Positions 49,950 to 58,301 of a DNA stretch of 64,000 bases are shown in pieces. Source of the stretch: Halobacillus aidingensis (lineage in GTDB: Bacteria; Bacillota; Bacilli; Bacillales; Halobacillaceae); assembly GCF_900104185.1 (NCBI RefSeq), contig NZ_FNIZ01000005.1:134278-198277 (forward strand), in the 5' to 3' direction. The notes beneath the pieces are model-generated. The model was not told the origin of the DNA. It saw only the letters and a list, made by a program, of their open reading frames with translations, and searched no databases. The position numbers were made by a program, and so were the translations under genes. Position 1 is the stretch's first letter. Each line of letters begins with the position of its first letter.

Positions 49950-50924
49950 TTAAAACCGAAACTTATCTCTCGTCTGGCTTAATTTTTTACGATGATGAGG
50001 GGACTCCCATACAGACAGGTCAGGACCTTTAGGTAGAATTTTCTTTTCTGCGAGATTCGGGTTGATGGTGATCGATAGATGATAATGCTGCTTTATGGCA
50101 TGAAAATCTGTGGTATCACCAAATCCTTCTGTCTGATACAGGTCGCGGGCATACCCCCAAAGGCTCGGGAATTCACGAATCAGATTTCGATTTGTGTTGA
50201 ATCCATTGTAATAAGCAACATCAAAACGTGCAAGGGTGGTATAAAAGCGTACGTCTGCCTCCGTTATGTAGTCACCCAGGAGGAAGCGGTTTTTAGATAG
50301 ATGTTGCTCGAGCTTATCGAGGCGTGCAAAAAGCTGGTCATACGCGTGTTCATAAGCTTCCTGGGATTGAGCGAAGCCGCATTTGTAGACGCCATTATTG
50401 ATGTCGTGGAAAATGACCTCGCTCCAATAATCAATATCTTCTCGCAATTCTTTAGGATACAGATCAGGAGCACCTTCTTTGTGAAAAGAAGCCCAGGCGG
50501 TTTCAAAATCTGTGGTCAAGTTAAAATAGTCATTGTTGACAGCTTTTTTCTCATCAATATCAACTATCACTGGTACAGTCGGTCGTCCGGAATAGTTGTT
50601 ATCTGCATTGAGATAGACTTCACTTACATATTGAATGCCTAGTTCAGGGTCTTTGCCATTTTCATCCAAAGAAAATTCCCAATCCACACGGTCGATCTGC
50701 GGGCGAAGAGGGCTTGCGGTTCCAAGACTGATTGAAGTATCAAGTCCAAGGATTTTCCGGACTATGACTGCTCGGTGAGCCCATGGACAAGCGGGAGACC
50801 AAAGGAGACGGTATTTTCCTGCTTCTACGGGAAGTTCTTCACCGAAAGAAGCAGTGAAGCGGTTGGTTTGACGTTTGAAGGAACCGTCTTTGTCGATTTC
50901 AACAGGTTTATTGGTAGAACTCAT
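49950..50924 (-). CDS. glutathionyl-hydroquinone reductase-like (ECM4/YqjG) GST-fold protein
   Basis: 324 aa. A thioredoxin-like N-domain with active-site C46 in SPACPWAHRAVIVRK, GRPTVPVIVD, and a helical GST C-domain with LGDYITEADVRFYTTLARFD. Characterised relatives remove a glutathionyl group from hydroquinone conjugates. Bacillaceae generally make bacillithiol instead of glutathione, so the natural thiol may be bacillithiol. ATG follows GTGAGGG. First of two minus-strand genes. Confidence 0.9.
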   Translation of the reverse strand: MSSTNKPVEIDKDGSFKRQTNRFTASFGEELPVEAGKYRLLWSPACPWAHRAVIVRKILGLDTSISLGTASPLRPQIDRVDWEFSLDENGKDPELGIQYVSEVYLNADNNYSGRPTVPVIVDIDEKKAVNNDYFNLTTDFETAWASFHKEGAPDLYPKELREDIDYWSEVIFHDINNGVYKCGFAQSQEAYEHAYDQLFARLDKLEQHLSKNRFLLGDYITEADVRFYTTLARFDVAYYNGFNTNRNLIREFPSLWGYARDLYQTEGFGDTTDFHAIKQHYHLSITINPNLAEKKILPKGPDLSVWESPHHRKKLSQTRDKFRF

Positions 50925-51114
50925 TCAAAATCCCTCACTTTCAAGATAATTCAACGGTATCTTTTTTATCGCATGTTTTTTATTAACGGTCAACAAAAAC
51001 TATCAGGGAAATAGTGATCCAGAATTTATTCCCTTTCGTATGCTTTGTGAAACGTGAAGAATCTCCTTTAAAAAGATATACTAGGAAGACAATGGCATAA
51101 AAAGGGGAATTTGA

Positions 51115-51681
51115 ATGAGCAAACCGACGGACTATGAGTTATACGAACAAATCCGTAATAAAGACAAAACGGCTCTCGAAACCCTCTACAACCGATATGA
51201 GAAATTATTATATTCATTTGCTCATCGAATGATGAAGGATCAGCAAGCCGCAGAAGAAGTGATGCAGGATGTCTTCATTAAGTTGTGGAGAGGCAAAGGA
51301 GCAGGTCAATACGTGAAAGAACGCGGCAAGTTTTCAAGTTGGCTGTTGACCATCACAAGGAATGCTTCCATCGACTTGATCAGAAAAAAGAAAGCCCAGG
51401 AAGTGGAGTGGGATCAAAGAGATTCCATGAATGAGGAAATGCCTGGTGTCGAAGAGGTCGTGACAGATAAAGAAGAACGTGACCAATTGCGAAAAGCGAT
51501 CGACACGCTACCCGATGAACAGCAACGCATGATCTGCCTTTTTTATTTCCAGGGATTATCGCAACGGGAAATCGCTGAAAAATGTGAGATTCCCCTTGGT
51601 ACAGTCAAAGGCCGGGTCCGGCTCGCATTGAAAAAATTGCGCGAGCATTTGGATGAGAAAGGGGGGACCACCGATGAATGA
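51115..51681 (+). CDS. ECF sigma factor
   Basis: 188 aa RNA polymerase sigma factor. Region 2 (LYNRYEKLLYSFAHRMMKD ... EVMQDVFIKLWR ... KFSSWLLTITRNASIDLIRKKK) and region 4 (LPDEQQRMICLFYFQGLSQREIAEKCEIPLGTVKGRVRLALKKL) are complete; regions 1 and 3 are missing, as in ECF factors. It resembles the SigK/RskA group. ATG follows AAAGGGG. It overlaps the anti-sigma gene by 8 bp. Confidence 0.94.
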   Translation: MSKPTDYELYEQIRNKDKTALETLYNRYEKLLYSFAHRMMKDQQAAEEVMQDVFIKLWRGKGAGQYVKERGKFSSWLLTITRNASIDLIRKKKAQEVEWDQRDSMNEEMPGVEEVVTDKEERDQLRKAIDTLPDEQQRMICLFYFQGLSQREIAEKCEIPLGTVKGRVRLALKKLREHLDEKGGTTDE

Positions 51682-52480
51682 GAAACAATGCGAGAATGTT
51701 CTTGATTACTTGAATGAACAGCTAACAGAAAAAGAGAGAGAAGAGTTCGAACAACATTTACGGGAGTGTCCCGACTGTCAGGCAGAAGTGCAGGAATTGG
51801 AGAACCTGATGGGAGGCATCCCTGCATATATGAAAGAAGCGACACCTCCGGCTGGTATGAGGGAACGTGTCTTAAATGATGTGTTCAAGGATGAAGAAAA
51901 TGAACACAAAAATGAAACGGAAGAAAAACAGGCGCCGGTCCTCTCTCCTAAAAAGCCGAACAAGTGGAAGGTTTGGGCTGGTGCGCTTGCAGCAGGTCTA
52001 CTCCTCTCCGTAGGTGGTAATATCTTCGCTGGCCTGCAGCTTCAACAACTATCTTCACAAAATGAAGATCTGGAGTCGAATCTTTCTGACCTTCAAGTCG
52101 CTTTATCTAAACTCGAAGATCGTGAAAGTGAGAATGGAGATACGATGACACCGACCGAGCGGACGCAGCTTGCATCAACAGGTGAAGCCGGATCTGGAGT
52201 CGCGACCCTTGTTGATCGTAACATCGGTTCTGAACTACTTGTCCAAGTGGAAGAATTGACTCAACTTGAAGGGGACCAGGTCTATCAAGTATGGCTGATC
52301 GAAGGTGAAAATCCTGAACCAGCAGGTGCTTTTACGACAGATGGTGAAGGTAACGGTGCGGTGACTTTCCGGATTGATGAAGAAAATCAGAAATCATGGG
52401 ATGCGATCGCCATCACCAAAGAACCAAAACCGAATAACCAGCTTCCTGAAGGAGAAGTTGTATTACAAGCGGAACTATAG
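51674..52480 (+). CDS. membrane anti-sigma factor (zinc anti-sigma, RskA-like)
   Basis: 268 aa. The N-terminal cytosolic zinc-binding anti-sigma domain has H28, C32 and C35 in EQHLRECPDCQ; a membrane helix spans about 98-120; the extracellular part is the RskA-like domain with VYQVWLIEGENPEPAGAFTTDGEG. It holds the ECF factor inactive until a surface signal leads to its cleavage. ATG 51674 follows GGGGGGACC and overlaps the sigma gene stop. Confidence 0.92.
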   Translation: MNEKQCENVLDYLNEQLTEKEREEFEQHLRECPDCQAEVQELENLMGGIPAYMKEATPPAGMRERVLNDVFKDEENEHKNETEEKQAPVLSPKKPNKWKVWAGALAAGLLLSVGGNIFAGLQLQQLSSQNEDLESNLSDLQVALSKLEDRESENGDTMTPTERTQLASTGEAGSGVATLVDRNIGSELLVQVEELTQLEGDQVYQVWLIEGENPEPAGAFTTDGEGNGAVTFRIDEENQKSWDAIAITKEPKPNNQLPEGEVVLQAEL

Positions 52481-52492
52481 GAAGATATTGAG

Positions 52493-52524
52493 GAGATTGG
52501 CTCATTGAGCTAATCTCTTTTTTA
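52493..52524 (+). terminator. terminator of the sigma/anti-sigma operon
   Basis: GAGATTGGCTC pairs with GAGCTAATCTC (one G-T), loop ATT, then T7. Confidence 0.88.
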
Positions 52525-52536
52525 TATTCAAATGAT

Positions 52537-53139
52537 TTATTCCGGCTTCTTCACCCATAAATTCACTTGTAAATGACTAATCGTCACTTTTATGATCGGT
52601 TCTTTCTTTAATTGAATCTTTTCCATTTGGTTTGGAGGAAATAAATAAAACCCAAATTTGTCCCCATTCCGGTAATGAAATCCAGATGAGCCAGAAGGAG
52701 TTAACTCATAAGTTTCGTCATTATACACAGCTTCGGCTTCTGCTTTAAAATGACGAGTAAAACCTTTAGTATTCCGTGCATGTTCTAATCCGGAAACTAA
52801 TGTCGCCCCATCCGCATCATAACTTCCACTTGATCTGAATGTTACTTCGTACGTAGAACCACTGCGCGTTACTTTCGTTACAAAAATTTTATTTTCACTA
52901 TCCTCAAAGAGCACTTTTCCTTCGTTACTCTCAAGATCACTTAAATTAATTTCTACCGTATATTTTTCTTCCAAAGGGAAGGTCTTATGATAATAACCCT
53001 CAATGTTACTAGTTACATAGCTGATCCCTTTGGATTGTAGATGGAAGCCTTCAATGATGCGCGGGATCAGCAGGATGCCGATTACGATGATGGCCATGAG
53101 GATATACAACGTATTTAAATGAAATAATCTTCTTATCAC
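52537..53139 (-). CDS. membrane-anchored protein, unknown
   Basis: 200 aa. An N-terminal anchor helix (LYILMAIIVIGILLIP) is followed by a beta-rich extracellular domain (TVEINLSDLE, TYEVTFRSSGSYDADGATLVSG, SSGFHYRNGDKFGFYLFPP). Not recognised. GTG start with GAGGAGG 8 nt upstream. From here to about 57.5 kb the DNA is visibly more AT-rich and made of single unknown genes, suggesting an accessory stretch. Confidence 0.7.
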   Translation of the reverse strand: MIRRLFHLNTLYILMAIIVIGILLIPRIIEGFHLQSKGISYVTSNIEGYYHKTFPLEEKYTVEINLSDLESNEGKVLFEDSENKIFVTKVTRSGSTYEVTFRSSGSYDADGATLVSGLEHARNTKGFTRHFKAEAEAVYNDETYELTPSGSSGFHYRNGDKFGFYLFPPNQMEKIQLKKEPIIKVTISHLQVNLWVKKPE

Positions 53140-53388
53140 AAATTTTCCTCCTCATAAAACCGAATAGTAATCCATTAAAACTAAACATAAAACTTATGCT
53201 CATATTACCATAAAATTACAAATAATTGTTAGTTGGTCTTTATGTGGACACGCGCTAATCCTACTGGTGGCTGTCCCTTCGTAAACTTGAAAATTTCTTT
53301 ATTTCGACAGCCGTTTTCGACAATCATTCCCTCATTTGCCAGAGTATAATGTTTCCATATAAATGAAGGAATTAATGGAGGAAAGAGC

Positions 53389-54132
53389 ATGCTGCTAAAA
53401 AAACTTGTGTTTACGCTGGGGTTGTTGTTATTGAGTTCATGTTTGATGGTAAAGCCGGCAGATGCCGCTGAGAAGGAAGCCATTATTATTAACAAAAGCA
53501 ATAATCAACTAGCTTTTTATGAAAATGGTAAACTTCAGAAAGTTTTTCCTGTAGCAACAGGAAGAACGAGAAGTTTGACTCCGGAAGGGAAATTCTCTCT
53601 CGTTAATAAAGTGAAAAACAGGCCGTGGTATAAAGAAGGCATCCCCGGTGGTGATCCAAGGAATCCATTGGGCGCGAGATGGCTTGGGATAAAAGTTCCG
53701 GGGGACTGGGGACATACTTCTGGGAATATGTATGGAGTGCACGGAACCAATCAGCCGTCTTCCATCGGAACTTACGTATCCAGTGGATGTATTCGTATGT
53801 ATAACAAAGATGTCATATGGTTGTATGATCGAGCGGATAAGAATATTCCAGTTTATATTACAAGTTCCTCCTCATCTTTCACAGCATTAGCGCAAAAATA
53901 TGGAGTTGGGGCTAATAAAGCAGTTGCAGGAAATGAATTTTTTAATGAAACATTAAGGTATGGCAGCAAAGGAGATTCAGTGGCCATTCTGCAGAGAAAA
54001 CTCAACATAAAAGCTGATGGAATGTTTGGTCCACAGACCTTAAGAGCTGTTAAGAAGTATCAAACGTCGAAAGGGTTAGTAGCTGATGGTATTGTCGGGC
54101 CAAAAACAAGAAAAGCATTATTCAGTAAATAG
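53389..54132 (+). CDS. L,D-transpeptidase (YkuD) with peptidoglycan-binding domain
   Basis: 247 aa. Signal peptide ending at PADAA (about 26); YkuD catalytic domain (about 28-155) with H118 in GVHGTNQPSSIG and catalytic C134 in SSGCIRMYNKDV; C-terminal PG_binding_1 repeat (about 190-245) with LRYGSKGDSVAILQRKLN and DGIVGPKTRKAL. It forms or exchanges 3-3 cross-links, or attaches proteins, in peptidoglycan. ATG follows TGGAGGAAAG. Confidence 0.93.
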   Translation: MLLKKLVFTLGLLLLSSCLMVKPADAAEKEAIIINKSNNQLAFYENGKLQKVFPVATGRTRSLTPEGKFSLVNKVKNRPWYKEGIPGGDPRNPLGARWLGIKVPGDWGHTSGNMYGVHGTNQPSSIGTYVSSGCIRMYNKDVIWLYDRADKNIPVYITSSSSSFTALAQKYGVGANKAVAGNEFFNETLRYGSKGDSVAILQRKLNIKADGMFGPQTLRAVKKYQTSKGLVADGIVGPKTRKALFSK

Positions 54133-54202
54133 TTAAGAGCAGCAAGATCTAAGTTGTGAGCGTAAGAGATAATGCCAAACGAAAAGAAGCCCCTTCTCTA
54201 AT

Positions 54203-54241
54203 GAAGCTGAAAAATTCCTTTGAATCTTTAGCTTCTTTTTT
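54203..54241 (+). terminator. terminator of the L,D-transpeptidase gene
   Basis: GAAGCT pairs with AGCTTC across an AT-rich loop, followed by T7. An open frame on the minus strand here is not credible. Confidence 0.6.
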
Positions 54242-54347
54242 ATGCTTGGAGAAGATATAGTCATTCAGGATAAATATTCGATTTTTTACTTTTGAAATGT
54301 AACTTTTCCATATTATGGTCGTCTTATAAAAGTGGGAGGGATGGGGG

Positions 54348-54797
54348 ATTAGAAAAATTTTAGTAGTATCGGGTCTTCTATTATGCATGCCGTTGGCCAT
54401 TGGGGTGTTTTATTATTTTTTAACACCTCCAGAACATCCCATTCCGAATGTCACAACAGCTGGAATGAGTGTCCCTGTAACAGAAGGTTCCTATTGTTGG
54501 AAAGGACCTCGATCAGCTGAATGTGTAGATAAAGTTTTCACAGATCCCATAGATATGGGAAAACAATATGAACCGACCGGAGTAGCTCCTAATCAAAAAA
54601 TCAGCGTGCGTTTTGATCAAGCCCCTGCGCAAGAAATGAAAATAGAACAATGGGTAGAAGAGGGTTATGTGAGGGAAATTGATTTTAAGAGAAGTGAAGT
54701 AATGGCTCCCATCGAAAAAGGAGTGTATGTCTATTATATTACGGCTCAGTGGAAGGAAGGGGGTGGCCATTACGCTTTTTCAATAGAAGTAAAATAA
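54348..54797 (+). CDS. membrane-anchored protein, unknown; likely ATT start
   Basis: 149 aa if begun at ATT 54348: RKILVVSGLLLCMPLAIGVFYY forms a normal signal anchor with a basic start, and GGGAGGGATGGGG stands directly upstream. The first ATG in frame (54387) lies in the middle of that helix and has no binding site; no ATG, GTG or TTG occurs upstream in frame. The extracellular part has GSYCWKGPRSAECVDKV (two Cys) and HYAFSIEVK at the end. Not recognised. A mutated start codon is the alternative. Confidence 0.6.
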   Translation: MRKILVVSGLLLCMPLAIGVFYYFLTPPEHPIPNVTTAGMSVPVTEGSYCWKGPRSAECVDKVFTDPIDMGKQYEPTGVAPNQKISVRFDQAPAQEMKIEQWVEEGYVREIDFKRSEVMAPIEKGVYVYYITAQWKEGGGHYAFSIEVK

Positions 54798-54822
54798 ACA
54801 AGATTGCAAAGGGGAGATGGAC

Positions 54823-55329
54823 TTGTTATTGACAGATCGGACAGTTATGAAAGAGATTCAAAACATAGATCTTGAAGAGGTAAAGGAACTTTACTTAAAT
54901 CCAGTGGTCAGAAAATACCTAGGAGGTCCACGTGATGAGGATAGTATGGCTGCGCTCTTTGAAGGAATGCAGACCTCAGATGAAAAGTTTCTCTATTTGG
55001 TGGTACGTGAAAAAGGAACCAATCATTTTATTGGGTTAGTTTCACTTGATCCTCATCATGATGGGGAGAATATCGAGATTTCATATCAATTCCTGCCTCG
55101 TTGGTGGGGGAAAGGGTATGGTTCTGAAATTGTGGAAGAAGTCGTAGGCTATGCTTTTAATGAGATGAATCTCCAAAAAATTACGGCCGAAACGCAGATG
55201 GCCAATGTGTATTCTTGCAGGCTTTTAGAAAAAACAGGGATGAAATTAGAGAAGACCCTCTCTCGTTTTGGTGAAACCCAATGTATTTATTCTATAAGAC
55301 CAAATGAACGGCGTATCTACATAGGTTAG
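54823..55329 (+). CDS. GNAT N-acetyltransferase (RimJ/RimL-like)
   Basis: 168 aa: LTDRTVMKEIQNIDLEEVKELYLNP start, ISYQFLPRWWGKGYGSEIVEE acetyl-CoA motif and ITAETQMANVYSCRLLEKTGMKLE. The motif order is that of ribosomal-protein/small-molecule acetyltransferases. TTG 54823 lies 6 nt after GGGGAG; ATG 54817 adjoins that site directly and is less likely. 25 bp after the previous gene. Confidence 0.85.
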   Translation: MLLTDRTVMKEIQNIDLEEVKELYLNPVVRKYLGGPRDEDSMAALFEGMQTSDEKFLYLVVREKGTNHFIGLVSLDPHHDGENIEISYQFLPRWWGKGYGSEIVEEVVGYAFNEMNLQKITAETQMANVYSCRLLEKTGMKLEKTLSRFGETQCIYSIRPNERRIYIG

Positions 55330-55385
55330 ATATCTTAGGAAATATAGGCAAGTTTTTTGGGGTAATAAAAGAAAGGGATGACAGA

Positions 55386-56105
55386 GTGAAGAATTCTAAA
55401 AAGCGTATTTATTCCCATGTAATTATAATCTTCATTGTTTTCATGACTGCTGGATGTCAAGACATAAAGGGCAAAGAAACAACTTTAACTACAGGTGAAG
55501 ACGAGTCTGGTGTCAACCATCACACAGAGACGGGGTCAACGGAAAAGGAAAGTGATCAAACAGATTCCAGCGAAGAAAAAGGTACTTCGAAAAACCAACC
55601 GGAGAGCGCATCTTCAGAAGAAACCGGTGAAGATGAATCAAACGCTAACCCCTCAAATGACGAGAATTCTAATCAACAACCAGATGGTGAAAAGGTAGAT
55701 CTGAACCCTTACACATCTAATGAAATAGAGTGGGCAAGAGTTTGGTATCAACTAGCTCCCAACCAACAGATCGACAAAATGTATGTGAAAAAGATTTCCG
55801 CTGGCAGCCTAATTAATCCTAACCATGAAGAGAGTGCTGTTTATCCTGAGGATGTGATTCAGTTAGAAGGTACACGCTTAGTCGATGGAGCCGTCACTTA
55901 TAGTGGTAACGGAGATGGCACAGTGAATGTCTACAATGTACCCGCCCGGTGGAATGAAAAGCTGAATGGAGAAGTGGATAAGGATGAGATAAAAAAAGTC
56001 ACGGAAGATGTAATGAAAACCACAAAGCAAGTGAGGATTAAGGCAGTTTCCAATGAGGACATCGTAGCGTTGATCGAGAAGATACAAATGGTAGATCCAC
56101 AGTGA
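55386..56105 (+). CDS. lipoprotein with acidic linker, unknown
   Basis: 239 aa. Signal peptide with lipobox TAGC (Cys about 24), a long Ser/Glu/Thr/Asn-rich linker (about 30-105), then a folded domain with NEIEWARVWYQL, GTVNVYNVPARWNEKLNG and VRIKAVSNEDIVALIEKIQ. Not recognised. The linker suggests it spans the wall. GTG start, AAAGGGATG upstream. Confidence 0.75.
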   Translation: MKNSKKRIYSHVIIIFIVFMTAGCQDIKGKETTLTTGEDESGVNHHTETGSTEKESDQTDSSEEKGTSKNQPESASSEETGEDESNANPSNDENSNQQPDGEKVDLNPYTSNEIEWARVWYQLAPNQQIDKMYVKKISAGSLINPNHEESAVYPEDVIQLEGTRLVDGAVTYSGNGDGTVNVYNVPARWNEKLNGEVDKDEIKKVTEDVMKTTKQVRIKAVSNEDIVALIEKIQMVDPQ

Positions 56106-56205
56106 ATTTTTCCTGTAGGCTAAGATCCCTCATAACGTAATCACGCGGGCTGGTGGACACTTAATATGGGTCATGGTAGGGAGAACATAATAGAAGGAGG
56201 GTGTC

Positions 56206-56742
56206 ATGCTGTTTGAAAATGGTGATTTACTAGTAAGGAAAGTAGTGAAAGAAGATCATGATGTACTATCCAAATGGCTTTCAGACCCTAGAGTACTTGA
56301 ATATTATGAAGGAAGAGATCAGCCTTTTAATCGGAGTAAGATTGAGAATGAATTTATTTCCTTTGGTGATGAAAAGACACAATGCCTTGTCGTATATAGA
56401 GGGATGAAAATAGGATATATCCAATTTTATGAGTTAGATAAAAAAATGAAAGGTCAATATGGGTATGTGGATCGGGTCGTTTATGGAATGGATCAATTTA
56501 TTGGAGAAGTAATGTATTGGAACAAGGGGATGGGCTTCTTGCTTGTTACGTCTATGGTTGATTATTTACTTGAGAATAAATGTGCAGATAGGGTGGTGAT
56601 GGATCCTCAAGTAAGAAATGAGCGGGCTTTAAGATGCTATGAAAAGTGCGGTTTTCGAAAAGTGAAGCTGCTTCCAAGTCATGAGCTTCATGAGGGGGAG
56701 TATCAAGATTGTTGGTTAATGGATATCCAAAGAAGTCAATGA
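56206..56742 (+). CDS. GNAT acetyltransferase, AAC(6')-like
   Basis: 178 aa resembling aminoglycoside 6'-N-acetyltransferases: DHDVLSKWLSDPRVLEYYEGRDQPF, YGYVDRVVYGMDQFIGE, GMGFLLVTSMVDYLL and DPQVRNERALRCYEKCGFRKVK match the family layout. Close relatives in environmental Bacilli may act on other amines, so resistance is not proven. ATG follows AAGGAGGG. The 260 bp after it (56743-57004) hold no recognisable feature. Confidence 0.82.
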   Translation: MLFENGDLLVRKVVKEDHDVLSKWLSDPRVLEYYEGRDQPFNRSKIENEFISFGDEKTQCLVVYRGMKIGYIQFYELDKKMKGQYGYVDRVVYGMDQFIGEVMYWNKGMGFLLVTSMVDYLLENKCADRVVMDPQVRNERALRCYEKCGFRKVKLLPSHELHEGEYQDCWLMDIQRSQ

Positions 56743-57004
56743 AGCCATGAATCATGAACTTTTTTGAATAGGTAAAAGTCATTCCCGATAAAATAGTTGG
56801 AATAAAATATCCTATTTTTAGCCTTACGTTTGCTTTATAGCTTATGGCGCTTTATTAATGTTGAAGTATTGATCTGAAACCTATAGATGTTGCAGGAATA
56901 GAATTCTTCGTGGAGAAAAGGTTTATTAGGAAAGATTACCTAATGACCATCGTTTATGTTTCTTAATGGAATCAAAAATGAATGTCACTTTTGGAGGTGA
57001 AGAA

Positions 57005-57493
57005 ATGGATCCGAAAATCATAGCGATAGAGGAAAAGACGTTGATTGGAAAATCGAAGAGGATGTCTTTAGATGAAGATTCTACTCAAGAACTTTGGAAA
57101 AGTTTTATGCCGTACCGTCATTCCATTCCTAATCGTACCGATGAAATGTTATACAATATCAAGGTTTTTGATCGTGGATTGGATTCTGAGAATTTTAGCT
57201 CTTCTACAACTTTTGTTAAATGGGCGGCAGTGGAGGTTGATCAATTCTACCCTGAGGAAATGTCAGCGATGGAAACCCATCTTTTGAGTGGTGGGATTTA
57301 TGCGGTCTTTCTGCATCGCGGGCCCGCAAGTGAATTCAACCAAACGTTGCAATACATATTCAGAGAGTGGCTGCCATCTTCATCCTACGTCTTGGATGAT
57401 CGGGAGCACTTTGAACGGTTTACAGAAGATTATCGTCCAGCTGACCCTGAGGCCGTGGAAGAGGTGTGGATTCCTGTTCAATACCGGGGATGA
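57005..57493 (+). CDS. GyrI-like effector-binding domain protein
   Basis: 162 aa, a stand-alone small-molecule-binding fold as in the AraC/BmrR effector domain: PKIIAIEEKTLIGKSKRMS start, LWKSFMPYRHSIPNR, AAVEVDQFYPEEMSAMETHLLSGGIYAVFLHRGPASEF, and EVWIPVQ at the end. It probably binds or modifies hydrophobic compounds. ATG 57005 has TTGGAGGTG 5 nt upstream; the frame opens 13 codons earlier without a site. Confidence 0.85.
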   Translation: MDPKIIAIEEKTLIGKSKRMSLDEDSTQELWKSFMPYRHSIPNRTDEMLYNIKVFDRGLDSENFSSSTTFVKWAAVEVDQFYPEEMSAMETHLLSGGIYAVFLHRGPASEFNQTLQYIFREWLPSSSYVLDDREHFERFTEDYRPADPEAVEEVWIPVQYRG

Positions 57494-57575
57494 GGGGACG
57501 AACATGATCATCGATTTCTTCAGGAGGTGGGGGTTTGAGGATCATTAGGAACAATCTTCACAAAGGGGGAGTCTA

Positions 57576-58118
57576 GTGAACGACGTAAGGAAAATACATA
57601 TCATCGGTTCCGTAGCAAGCGGGAAGACGACGCTCGCAAGAAAACTATCTCAAGGACTGAACATTCCATATTATGAATTGGATAATGTGGTGTGGGAAAG
57701 GCACCAGGCAGGTGATATTCGAAGAACAGAAGAAGAGCGGGCCGAGTACCTCAAGAAGGTTGTTAAGAAGGAAGGATGGATTATGGAAGGTGTTCATAAT
57801 GAGTGGTGGGTGGAAGAAAGCTTTCGTCATGCGGATGTCATCATCTTCCTAGATACCAAATACTCCGTACGGACATACCGGATCATCAAATGGTTCATTT
57901 TACAAAAGTTACGGTTGGAAAAGTCCAATTACACCCCAACCTTCCGAATCTTCTTCAAAATGTTCAAGTGGAATAAGTATTTTGAAGAGAACGGGAAACC
58001 GCACTTTTTTCAAGCATTTGAGGAAGTTCAAGATAAAGTGCTGAAAGTGAGCAAAGTTAAAGAGTTGGAACAGAAATTGCATTCCCTCCGATCGACTTCA
58101 CCAGTAGAAAATAAGTGA
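57576..58118 (+). CDS. P-loop kinase-like (DNA topology modulation/FlaR-like) protein
   Basis: 180 aa with Walker A GSVASGKTTLA near the N-terminus, the ELDNVVWER substrate segment, WIMEGVHNEWW and VIIFLDTKYSVRTYRIIKW, as in the adenylate-kinase-like proteins annotated as topology modulation (FlaR). The biochemical role is unknown. GTG start with AAAGGGGGAG 5 nt upstream. Ends at a terminator. Confidence 0.85.
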   Translation: MNDVRKIHIIGSVASGKTTLARKLSQGLNIPYYELDNVVWERHQAGDIRRTEEERAEYLKKVVKKEGWIMEGVHNEWWVEESFRHADVIIFLDTKYSVRTYRIIKWFILQKLRLEKSNYTPTFRIFFKMFKWNKYFEENGKPHFFQAFEEVQDKVLKVSKVKELEQKLHSLRSTSPVENK

Positions 58119-58141
58119 TGCAGGAATTGACAGTGCCTATA

Positions 58142-58175
58142 GAAAACAACCGTGAAAAAGGTGGTTTTCTTTTTT
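58142..58175 (+). terminator. terminator
   Basis: GAAAACAACC pairs with GGTGGTTTTC (one mismatch), followed by T6. Confidence 0.8.
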
Positions 58176-58301
58176 GAAAAGAATTTTTGTTGATATAACA
58201 AGGGTTTTAGCCTTTTTTAAAACTTTTTTTGTTTTTTTGTGATCCAAAATGCATCTCCTCTCGTTAGCTTAGTGAAATCAAAATTAGAGGAGTGGTTGGA
58301 A

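Noticed and set aside
51040-51114. ECF-type autoregulatory promoter before the sigma factor gene
   Set aside because: TGAAAC occurs at 51048, but no matching -10 is found at the right distance; left unassigned.
54149-54400. 83-codon minus-strand frame after the L,D-transpeptidase
   Set aside because: It overlaps the terminator and the start of the next plus-strand gene and has no supporting signal.
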